Shown: positions 7,262-13,331, numbered from the stretch's first letter. The stretch: DNA of 14,621 nucleotides from JANXXV01 sp040002435 (GCA_040002435.1 JBDUEM010000199.1:1-14621), one strand, 5' to 3'. Made by a program: numbers and translations. Notes: generated from the sequence alone by a model not told the origin.

Positions 7262-7816
7262 CTAACCGTCAAGCTCGCGAGCGAGCCAGACGCGGGCAAA
7301 CTCCCAATCGCGCCGCACGGTACGTAGCGAGATCTTGAGCACTTCGACAATCTCCTCTTCCTTCAGCCCGCCAAAATAACGCAGTTCCACAACTTTCGCC
7401 TGGCGGGGCGCGATATGGGCGAAGGCGTCGAGGGCTTCGTCGAGCGCGACCATGGAACGATCGAGGTCGGGGGACAGGACAGCAGTTTCGTCAAAATTCA
7501 CGTGTACAGCCCCTGCCCCGCGTTTGTGCGAAGCCCGGGCGCGGGCGGCGTCCACGAGAATACGACGCATCATTTGCGCGGCCATGGCGAAGAACTGGGA
7601 GCGCTGCTGCCATTCCACTTTGGTCACGTCGACCAGGCGTAAGTAGACTTCATTGACCAGTGCCGTAGTCTGCAGAGTGTTTCCCTTGCGCTCATTTTTC
7701 ATGTGGCGGCGGGCCATGAGACGCAATTCGTCGTAAACATGCTTCGACAACTGGTCCAGTGCGGCTCCATCGCCGGCGCTCCAGGCTTTGAGCAGATTGG
7801 TAATGTCCGCTTGCAA
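7262..7816 (-). CDS. ECF sigma factor of the PF07638/TIGR02999 type (cassette 1)
   Basis: 184 residues. Region 2 runs from about residue 20 to 95 (YDELRLMARRHM, then TLQTTALVNEVYLRLVD, FFAMAAQMMRRILVDAARARASHKRG) and region 4 from about 125 to 182 (IAPRQAKVVELRYFGGLKEEEIVEVL, recognition helix ISLRTVRRDWEFARVWL). The family is found with Ser/Thr kinases (ECF43-like). Where ordinary ECF factors have an acidic DAED-like motif before LVQEVF, this has Gln-Thr-Thr-Ala (T50, T51) before LVNEVY, as expected for a kinase-activated sigma. Start: no ATG or GTG exists in frame between the stop at 7862-7864 and the conserved DITNLLKAW; TTG at 7816-7814 gives a length matching the paralogue. No clear Shine-Dalgarno sequence is seen. 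The downstream kinase starts 61 nt after the stop. Divergent from a secreted-protein gene. Confidence 0.9.
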   Translation of the reverse strand: MQADITNLLKAWSAGDGAALDQLSKHVYDELRLMARRHMKNERKGNTLQTTALVNEVYLRLVDVTKVEWQQRSQFFAMAAQMMRRILVDAARARASHKRGAGAVHVNFDETAVLSPDLDRSMVALDEALDAFAHIAPRQAKVVELRYFGGLKEEEIVEVLKISLRTVRRDWEFARVWLARELDG

Positions 7817-7835
7817 GAAGTCATTATCATACGCG

Positions 7836-7873
7836 TGGCCGTTTTCACGGGAGACTTCCGCCTATACCAACGA
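7836..7873 (-). promoter_or_regulatory. Conserved bipartite element, candidate ECF promoter (copy 1)
   Basis: On the sigma-gene strand this reads TCGTTGGTATAGGCGGAA, 14 unconserved bases, then CGGCCA. The same blocks at the same spacing precede sigma gene 2 (13268-13305), although most of the flanking non-coding DNA differs. The CGGCCA block ends 19 nt before the TTG start. GGAA plus a C-G-rich box about 14-17 nt downstream resembles the -35/-10 layout of ECF promoters, so autoregulation by the encoded sigma factors is a reasonable inference. It could also serve the divergent secreted-protein gene. Confidence 0.5.
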
Positions 7874-7889
7874 GAAGGAGAAGGTCAGC

Positions 7890-7943
7890 ATGATCTGCTC
7901 CCGACTTGAGGCAAGTTTACGAACACATAGGAGAGGACCATGA
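7890..7943 (+). CDS. Possible 17-residue leader ORF overlapping the secreted-protein start
   Basis: ATG 7890 is preceded by a strong Shine-Dalgarno sequence (AAGGAGAAGG, 5 nt spacing). It opens a 17-codon frame, MICSRLEASLRTHRRGP, whose TGA (7941-7943) overlaps the ATG at 7940 of the secreted protein in an ATGA arrangement. The peptide itself is unremarkable and Arg-rich. The overlap and the ribosome site suggest translational coupling or a leader peptide, but such a short frame could be chance. Confidence 0.35.
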   Translation: MICSRLEASLRTHRRGP

Positions 7944-8404
7944 AACGCAGCAACATCGCAAAAACTTTCGCCATCACCGCGGTGACCACACTCGCGCTGG
8001 CCATGACTACCCCCGCAGCGAAGGCCGCCGACAAGGGATGCTCGAACGCCACCTTGCAGGGCACCTTCGCATTCACATCCACCGGATTCATCACGGCTCC
8101 CGCCGCCCTGGCGGGGCCACTCGCGGAAGTCGGTACGCAAGTCTTCGACGGATCTGGCGGCACCACTGCCACCGCAACATTGAGTCAAAACGGCAACATC
8201 CTCCAGGTGACTGTAACGGGGACATATACCGTGAATTCGGATTGCACCGGCACGTTCACCATTCAGGTTGCCCCTATAGGAGTAACCGTCCACGTCTCCT
8301 TCGTCATCGACGATCGCGGGGATGGGTTTCAAGCCATTGAAACAGACCCGGGCCTCGTCATTACCCGCGTCGGACGCAGGCTGTATCCCGGAAGAACTAT
8401 CTGA
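7940..8404 (+). CDS. Small secreted protein of unknown function, two-cysteine beta-rich
   Basis: 154 residues. A clear Sec signal peptide (MKRSNIAKTFAITAVTTLALAMTTPAAKA) with likely cleavage after AKA at about residue 29. The mature part begins ADKGCSNATLQGTFAF and is rich in Thr, Gly and alternating hydrophobics, as in an exported beta-barrel or beta-sandwich. It has exactly two Cys (C34 and C102, in GCSNATLQG and NSDCTGTF), which could form a disulfide, and ends in VIDDRGDGFQAIETDPGLV. I recall similar short hypothetical proteins from Acidobacteria, but no function is known to me. ATG 7940 has GGAGAGGA a few bases upstream and starts the signal peptide. It is divergent from sigma gene 1 (123-nt gap) and followed by a hairpin terminator, so it is probably a single-gene unit, perhaps a target of the sigma factor. 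Confidence 0.75.
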   Translation: MKRSNIAKTFAITAVTTLALAMTTPAAKAADKGCSNATLQGTFAFTSTGFITAPAALAGPLAEVGTQVFDGSGGTTATATLSQNGNILQVTVTGTYTVNSDCTGTFTIQVAPIGVTVHVSFVIDDRGDGFQAIETDPGLVITRVGRRLYPGRTI

Positions 8405-8418
8405 ACCCCTGAGCACCG

Positions 8419-8448
8419 GCGGGTCACAGGGACCACCCTGTGACCCGC
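8419..8448 (+). terminator. Perfect 13-bp stem-loop after the secreted-protein gene
   Basis: GCGGGTCACAGGG (8419-8431) and CCCTGTGACCCGC (8436-8448) are perfect inverted arms around a 4-nt loop ACCA, 15 nt after the stop codon. The stem is very stable but is followed by ACGATTTCC rather than a long T-run. It is probably a transcription terminator or 3'-end stabiliser; a protein-binding palindrome is an alternative. Confidence 0.6.
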
Positions 8449-8528
8449 ACGATTTCCATCCTGATGCCAGCGTGAACCTCGGGGCGGCGGGGTAATTGCA
8501 AGGTTGAAAGCACTGTCGACGCTTGAGC

Positions 8529-8555
8529 TGTCACAAAACGGGCGGTTGTTCGGTC
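8529..8555 (+). promoter_or_regulatory. ECF41-like promoter upstream of the SDR-cupin operon
   Basis: TGTCACA (8529-8535), 16 nt, then GGTC (8552-8555, continuing CCT). The known ECF41-group (SigJ-type) promoter is TGTCACA, about 16 nt, then CGTC, so this has one mismatch in the -10. ECF41 factors characteristically control carboxymuconolactone decarboxylase, oxidoreductase or epimerase genes, and the gene 58 nt downstream is an NmrA-like epimerase/oxidoreductase. No ECF41 sigma gene lies in this window. Confidence 0.5.
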
Positions 8556-8612
8556 CTAGCGAATGAGACCGGAAGATTTCGAAATGTTCTGGTCGAAAAG
8601 GAGAAAACAATC

Positions 8613-9398
8613 ATGAAGATTTTAGTCATCGGCGGTAGTGGACTGATCGGATCAAAGCTTGTCAACCTGCTTCGTGAGCACGGGCACGAACCGTTGGCGG
8701 CCTCACCCAATACCGGCGTTAACACGCTCACCGGGGAGGGACTGGACGAAGCGATGAAGGGCGCCTCGGTGGTAGTCGACGTATCGAATTCGCCATCCTG
8801 GGAAGACGCGGCGGTGATGAAGTTTTTCGAGACGTCAACCCGTAATCTCCTCACCAGCGAGGCGGCCGCGGGGGTGGGGCATCATGTTGCTGTATCCGTC
8901 GTGGGAACCGAACGCCTGCTCGAAAGCGGCTATTTCCGCGCAAAGCTCGTTCAGGAGAACCTGATCAAAGCCTCGTCAATTCCCTACTCCATCGTCCGCG
9001 CAACGCAGTTCTTCGAATTCGTCAAGGGCATCGCCGACCTTTCCATCGTCGGCAACCAGATACGCGTTCCATCCGTGCTGATCCAACCTATGGCGGTCAT
9101 CGATGTCGCCGTAAGGGTAAGCAGAATCGCGATGGGCTCACCGCTGAATGGCATGGTTGAAATAGGAGGCCCGGAGCAGTTTCGTCTGGATGAACTTATC
9201 CGGATGGATTTGGCTGCACGCAAGGATCCCCGTGAGGTGATCGGCGACCCGCAAGCGCGCTACTCCGGTGTGACGATTAATGACAAGTCACTGGTCCCGA
9301 GCGAGGGAGCAAAACTGGGCGAGATGCGTTTCGAAAGCTGGCTCCGTGATACTGCGTCTCAACCGGCAGCACATGCGGCGGTGGGGAAAAGCGTATGA
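8613..9398 (+). CDS. NAD(P)-binding SDR/NmrA-like oxidoreductase or epimerase
   Basis: 261 residues. The N-terminus MKILVIGGSGLIGSKLVNLL is a Rossmann nucleotide-binding start with GxxGxxG at residues 7-13. A VVVDVSNSPSWED strand-loop (53-65) and a YFRAKLVQE segment place Y107 and K111 in a YxxxK pattern. IVRATQFFEF and the later NGMVEIGGPEQFRLDELIRM are typical of atypical SDR (NmrA/NAD-dependent epimerase-like) proteins. No signal peptide, so cytoplasmic. The frame is open to 8523, but ATG 8613 begins the Rossmann strand and has AAAAGGAG about 9 nt upstream. Its TGA overlaps the cupin ATG (ATGA at 9395-9398), so the two are translationally coupled. An ECF41-like promoter lies upstream. Substrate unknown; a redox or detoxification role is possible. 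Confidence 0.85.
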   Translation: MKILVIGGSGLIGSKLVNLLREHGHEPLAASPNTGVNTLTGEGLDEAMKGASVVVDVSNSPSWEDAAVMKFFETSTRNLLTSEAAAGVGHHVAVSVVGTERLLESGYFRAKLVQENLIKASSIPYSIVRATQFFEFVKGIADLSIVGNQIRVPSVLIQPMAVIDVAVRVSRIAMGSPLNGMVEIGGPEQFRLDELIRMDLAARKDPREVIGDPQARYSGVTINDKSLVPSEGAKLGEMRFESWLRDTASQPAAHAAVGKSV

Positions 9399-9784
9399 CG
9401 AGTTTGAAACTAACGTGCCCGCTGGTATTACTAATCGCCAGCGGCCTGATGGCAAAGGACGCCATCGTTAAGCCTCTCCTGTCGAAGGATCTGCCGGAGT
9501 TTAACGGGAAGGAAGGACTGATGATCGCGGTGGAGTACCCCCCGGGTGCCTCGGACCCTGTTCATCGCCACAACGCGCATGCATTCGTTTACGTGCTGGA
9601 AGGCTCCATCGTGATGCAGGTGAAGGGCGGAAAGGAAGTTACGCTGACACCGGGTCAGACTTTCTATGAAGGACCCAACGATGTTCACGTGCTCGGCCGG
9701 AACGCAAGCAGCAGCAAGCCTGCCAAGTTCGTCGTGTTCTTAGTTAAAGACAAAGGGGCTGCTGTACTTGTGCCGGAAAAGTGA
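9395..9784 (+). CDS. Secreted single-domain cupin protein
   Basis: 129 residues. An N-terminal hydrophobic signal (MTSLKLTCPLVLLIASGLMA, likely cut near residue 20) is followed by one cupin_2 barrel. Motif 1: PPGASDPVHRHNAHAFVYVLEG, with candidate metal ligands H57, H59 and possibly H62; the usual motif-1 glutamate position is not occupied by Glu, although E69 is in YVLEG. Motif 2: LTPGQTFYEGPNDVHVLGRN with H98. Metal binding is likely; the reaction is unknown. The start ATG 9395 overlaps the stop of the upstream SDR gene by 4 nt, giving translational coupling, so the SDR and cupin share an mRNA even though the cupin is apparently exported. It is convergent with kinase 2, and a 7-bp inverted repeat lies between them. 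Confidence 0.85.
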   Translation: MTSLKLTCPLVLLIASGLMAKDAIVKPLLSKDLPEFNGKEGLMIAVEYPPGASDPVHRHNAHAFVYVLEGSIVMQVKGGKEVTLTPGQTFYEGPNDVHVLGRNASSSKPAKFVVFLVKDKGAAVLVPEK

Positions 9785-9797
9785 AGCTACTGGCAGC

Positions 9798-9829
9798 GGG
9801 CAGATCCTCATACATAGCACGGTCTGCCC
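9798..9829. repeat. Inverted repeat between convergent cupin and kinase 2 genes
   Basis: GGGCAGA (9798-9804) and TCTGCCC (9823-9829) are perfect 7-bp arms with an 18-nt loop, in the 62-nt gap between the convergent gene ends. This is a possible bidirectional terminator, but no T-run follows on either strand, so it is a weak call. Confidence 0.35.
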
Positions 9830-9846
9830 TACTTCGGAGGTGAACG

Positions 9847-12645
9847 TTAGCGCAATGCCGCGTAGTCTTTCTTTGCTTGTATGAGGAGGGGGAGATCCTG
9901 GTCGGCGTCCTTCCAAAGTGCGAAAAAGTTCTGGAAGGTTTTCCTGGCTTTGGCGGTGTCGCCGGCGAGCTGGGATCCGCCTGCCACACCCAGATAGGAA
10001 ATCGAATAGTACAGCCCCCAATTCGGATTTTTCCATGTGCTGCCCCAGCTGGCGCCTTTGTGATCCAGGATCTTCTGAAACTCGGCTGCGGCTTCGGCGC
10101 CCTTACGCAGACGCAGGTACGCCAGGCCTCGCAGGTACACCGCCTCGGGATAAGCTCGTTCGTAAGGCGAGGCGGAAGCCAGCAGTTCGACGGCTTTGGC
10201 GGGCTCGCCCCGCTGGATCTCAATCGCTGCGCGGACCGCGGGAAGTTGCACCGCGTTCCACACCGTTCCATTTGGGAAGAGCTTCGCTGTTTCCGCCGCG
10301 ATCTTCTCCGCCCTGGCCGCATCGCCGCACATGGCCAGCGCCAGCGCCGGACGTCCAAGACGAAGCACACTCCGGCAGTTACCTGCCAGTGCATTGGCGC
10401 GCGCATCGGCTTCATCGAAGCCGGCGGCGACTTCACGAAGCCCCCGGCGCAATGCTAAGTCCGCGGCTCGTTTGTACAATTTGCCGGAGTCGCCACGCTG
10501 CCCCAAAACATTGCGATTGGCCGCCTGCAAGCCAAAGCTAAGATACTCTTCCGGCTTGCCCGCGTACCATTGAATCTCTTTGGCTACGCCAGCCTGATCG
10601 CCCTCAACGTAGGCCAACTCAAGGAGGCGCTGGTGAAGCCGTGCTGCGGCGACACCCGCATTACGCGCGGTCTCCGCGACTTTCCTCGCCTCCTCCAGCC
10701 GTTCCAGACATAAGTAGGAGTCCAAAAGACGCCGCCAGGGCGGTTCCGTGCCAGGTTGCAACTCCGCCGCTACGAGCCCTTCTTTGAGTCCCTCTTCGAA
10801 TTGGCCCAGCTGAATGTAGTTTTCGCTCAGGTTGTTATGAAATAGCCACCAGCGGGGATAGCTTGCGATTCCCAGCCGGTACGCGTCCACTGATCTGTCC
10901 AGGTCACCAATCGACTCGTAATGAAGGGCAGTAATCATTTCCCGCTCCCGCTCGGAGACGCGTTCGACCAACGCGAAAGCCTTTGCGTTGTATTCGGCTG
11001 AGCGCTGCATGTCGCCCGCATTGCCGTAAGCGGCCGCTAGCCCTACGTAGGCCAGCGCGAAATTCGGATCGAGCGCGATGGCCCGTTTCATCAACGGACG
11101 AGCGGCCAGGAACCGGCCCTGGCTCCACTCGGTGTAGCCCGCGCTGTAGGTCTGGAGGGCTTCCAGCGAACCCGTGGTCGCCTGCTCCAGGGGACGATTT
11201 AACTTCTGGATCGAGCTGCGGGATTCTCCAAGCCGTGCGCGCAGGGCCGTCGCGGCTGTCCCCAGTGCCTTCAACACGTGCTCCTTGTCGTCGGCCTCGA
11301 TCTGCTCCCGGGCGAGTGTCGCGCCACCCTCGCAGGTAGTCGCCTGGACTGTGACGACGTAGCTCTTACCCAAACTGGCGATGGAGCCGTCGATCATCGC
11401 CGCAGCTCCGTCCCGCAGGCAAATTTCGTTCGCGATCTCATTGGTGATGCGGGTTCCGCGAGGCAACCTCATCAGTCCCAGTTGCTGTTGCATCTGGGCG
11501 TCATCCAGGATTTTCAGGAAGGGGGACTGTTCCAGCTGGAAGGCGAGACCCTGGCGCAGTGTGCCGTCGAAAACCGGATCGCCGGTGGAATTGGCGAAGT
11601 CGGCGAGGATGATCGTGTCCCGGTCCGTTAATTTCCGCGGTTCGCCGGGCTTCCACTTGGAGCCGAGAACGAAATATCCTGTGACGAGCGCAACCCCAAA
11701 TACAGCGGCCGCGGGAACGATCCACTTGCGATTTGCTATCGCCCAGGATGCATGGCCGGCGCGTGCAGCATCGAGCGCGCGTAACAGTTCGGCAGTCGAT
11801 TGCCAGCGCCGGGCCGGGTCTGTTTCGAGGCAACGAGCTACGATTGTTTCGAGCGCGCCGGACGCCAACGGCTTGCGGTCCGCCGTGGTGCGCATTCCGC
11901 TCAGCATTTCGTACAGGACACAGCCAAACGAATAAATATCGGTGCGCGCGTCGGAGGGCTTAGCTTCGCGCTGCTCCGGCGCCATGTATGCCGGCGTGCC
12001 CATCATGCCGCTGACCGTGTCATCGCCTTCCCATGTGGCCAGTCCGAAGTCGAGGACCTTGGCGCCCGATTTCGTCAACATGATGTTGCCGGGCTTCAGA
12101 TCGCGATGCACGATGCCGTGCTCATGCGCGTCGGTGAGTCCGGCAGCGATCTGCACGGCATAACGAAGCGCCTCGTCGACCTGCAAGGGCCCGCTTTTCA
12201 ATCTTGCCGCCATGGTCTCGCCTTCCAGCAGTTCCATGACCAGATAGTTGGGCCCGACGTCATAGAGAGTGCAGATGTGAGGATGATTGAGCGATGAGAT
12301 GGCCCGTGCCTCGCGCCCGAAACGATCATTAAATCGTTCAGCGACAACCTTGATGGCCACCGCGCGCCCAAGCCGTGTATCGATGCCGCGAAACACTGCG
12401 CCCATACCGCCTGCGCCGATTTTGCTCTCGATCTGATAAGGACCGAGCCGGGTGCCGGAATCTATCAGACTCATCGTATGAAAGTCGAGCGAAGGCAGGC
12501 TCTCATCCTCACGCGCGAGCAGGGATTCGACTTCGCAACGCAATTCAGGATCAGCCCCAGTGAGCAGGGCGGCGCGATGGTCGCCGGAGGCTTCGTGGGC
12601 GGCGTGATACAGTTCTTCGATCTGCCGCAGGCGATCCGGTGTCAT
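9847..12645 (-). CDS. Membrane Ser/Thr protein kinase with extracytoplasmic TPR region (cassette 2)
   Basis: 932 residues, the same length as its paralogue at 4402-7200. Kinase domain: Gly loop GAGGMG (about 77-82), VAIK (K near 99), helix-C Glu near 112, HRDLKPGN (about 180-187), DFG (about 199-201), APE (about 222-224); all catalytic residues are intact. A membrane helix lies at about 308-327 (WIVPAAAVFGVALVTGYFVL), then the DFANSTGDPVFDGTLRQGL domain with a Cys pair about 29 residues apart (near 409 and 438), then TPR-like repeats to the end. The activation loop is about 3 residues shorter than in copy 1, and the N-terminal linker is shorter too, so the equal lengths come from compensating indels. 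ATG 12645 gives the MTPDRL start shared with the paralogue; the frame is open to 12738 but would overlap the sigma gene. It starts 50 nt after the sigma stop. Probable activator of sigma 2. Confidence 0.92.
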   Translation of the reverse strand: MTPDRLRQIEELYHAAHEASGDHRAALLTGADPELRCEVESLLAREDESLPSLDFHTMSLIDSGTRLGPYQIESKIGAGGMGAVFRGIDTRLGRAVAIKVVAERFNDRFGREARAISSLNHPHICTLYDVGPNYLVMELLEGETMAARLKSGPLQVDEALRYAVQIAAGLTDAHEHGIVHRDLKPGNIMLTKSGAKVLDFGLATWEGDDTVSGMMGTPAYMAPEQREAKPSDARTDIYSFGCVLYEMLSGMRTTADRKPLASGALETIVARCLETDPARRWQSTAELLRALDAARAGHASWAIANRKWIVPAAAVFGVALVTGYFVLGSKWKPGEPRKLTDRDTIILADFANSTGDPVFDGTLRQGLAFQLEQSPFLKILDDAQMQQQLGLMRLPRGTRITNEIANEICLRDGAAAMIDGSIASLGKSYVVTVQATTCEGGATLAREQIEADDKEHVLKALGTAATALRARLGESRSSIQKLNRPLEQATTGSLEALQTYSAGYTEWSQGRFLAARPLMKRAIALDPNFALAYVGLAAAYGNAGDMQRSAEYNAKAFALVERVSEREREMITALHYESIGDLDRSVDAYRLGIASYPRWWLFHNNLSENYIQLGQFEEGLKEGLVAAELQPGTEPPWRRLLDSYLCLERLEEARKVAETARNAGVAAARLHQRLLELAYVEGDQAGVAKEIQWYAGKPEEYLSFGLQAANRNVLGQRGDSGKLYKRAADLALRRGLREVAAGFDEADARANALAGNCRSVLRLGRPALALAMCGDAARAEKIAAETAKLFPNGTVWNAVQLPAVRAAIEIQRGEPAKAVELLASASPYERAYPEAVYLRGLAYLRLRKGAEAAAEFQKILDHKGASWGSTWKNPNWGLYYSISYLGVAGGSQLAGDTAKARKTFQNFFALWKDADQDLPLLIQAKKDYAALR

Positions 12646-12695
12646 GGATGGGTCTTCATCATGATACAAGTGCTGCAGAGACGCGGGGAGCCGGA

Positions 12696-13250
12696 TTACG
12701 ACAGTTCTCTGACCAGCCAGGCTTTGGCGAAGTTCCAATCCCGGCGCACCGTTCGGGGCGAGATTTTCAGGACCTCGACGATCTCTTCTTCCTGAAGGCC
12801 GCCGAAGTAGCGCAACTCCACGACTTTGGCCTGACGCGGGGCAAGATTGGCGAAAGCGGCAAGCGCGTCGTCAAGGGCAACGAGGGATCGGTCCTTCGCC
12901 GGGGACACGATGGCGGTTTCATCGAAATCCAGGCGTACGGCGCCTTGGCCGCGTTTTTGCAAGGCCCGGCCGCGTGCGGCATCCACCAGGATACGGCGCA
13001 TCATCTGTGCCGCTATGGCGAAGAATTGTGCGCGGTGCCGCCACTCCACATTCGTTACATCGACCATGCGCAGATAGACTTCGTGAACCAGGGCGGTAGT
13101 TTGCAGCGTGTTGTTCCGCCATTCGCCCTTCATGTGGCGCCGAGCCATGCGGTGCAGTTCGTCGTAGACGTGCCGGGACAACTCGTCCAGCGCGGCGGGA
13201 TCGCCGGTCGACCAAGCCTTGAGGAGATTGGTGATTTCCGCGTCCACCAT
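12696..13250 (-). CDS. ECF sigma factor of the PF07638/TIGR02999 type (cassette 2)
   Basis: 184 residues from ATG 13250 (MVDAEITNLLKAWSTGD). It aligns over its whole length with the sigma factor at 7262-7816. Region 2 has TLQTTALVHEVYLRMVD, with the Thr pair T51-T52 where acidic residues normally sit, and FFAIAAQMMRRILVDAARG. Region 4 has LAPRQAKVVELRYFGGLQEEEIVEVL and the recognition helix ISPRTVRRDWNFAKAWL. The frame is open to 13412, but the extra 54 codons run into the divergent PEP-CTERM gene and are absent in the paralogue. The recognition helices of the two sigmas are almost identical, so they may read the same promoters. It is followed 50 nt later by kinase 2 and preceded by the conserved bipartite element. 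Divergent from the PEP-CTERM gene (81-nt gap). Confidence 0.92.
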   Translation of the reverse strand: MVDAEITNLLKAWSTGDPAALDELSRHVYDELHRMARRHMKGEWRNNTLQTTALVHEVYLRMVDVTNVEWRHRAQFFAIAAQMMRRILVDAARGRALQKRGQGAVRLDFDETAIVSPAKDRSLVALDDALAAFANLAPRQAKVVELRYFGGLQEEEIVEVLKISPRTVRRDWNFAKAWLVRELS

Positions 13251-13267
13251 AAAAGTATTGCACCCCA

Positions 13268-13305
13268 TGGCCGCTTTTGGCTCACAGTTCCGCCTATACC
13301 AGCGA
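13268..13305 (-). promoter_or_regulatory. Conserved bipartite element, candidate ECF promoter (copy 2)
   Basis: On the sigma strand: TCGCTGGTATAGGCGGAA, 14 bases, CGGCCA. It matches copy 1 (7836-7873) with one change in the first block and none in the second. The CGGCCA block ends 17 nt before the ATG at 13250. It lies midway in the 81-nt divergent region, 26 nt from the start of the PEP-CTERM gene, so it could affect both directions. Confidence 0.5.
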
Positions 13306-13331
13306 CAGGAAATCATCCTGGTGGAGAAAAT

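Larger units (their letters stand above)
4402..7816 (-). repeat. Duplicated sigma-kinase cassette, copy 1
   Basis: The sigma gene (7262-7816) and kinase gene (4402-7200) have the same order, orientation and near-identical spacing as copy 2 at 9847-13250. Both kinases are 932 residues and both sigma factors 184. The proteins align end to end, and some DNA stretches remain identical, for example the 25 nt at 6492-6516 matching 11964-11988. This is an old direct duplication, 5.4 kb apart. Confidence 0.85.
9847..13250 (-). repeat. Duplicated sigma-kinase cassette, copy 2
   Basis: Second copy of the module at 4402-7816, in the same orientation: sigma gene 12696-13250, kinase gene 9847-12645. The three plus-strand genes (secreted protein, SDR, cupin) lie between the copies. 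Divergence is substantial in the TPR half and least in the kinase core. Confidence 0.85.

Noticed and set aside
12639..13331. Upstream in-frame extension of the PEP-CTERM gene by 231 codons
   Set aside because: Runs antisense through the whole sigma 2 gene; the plausible starts are 13332 or 13416.
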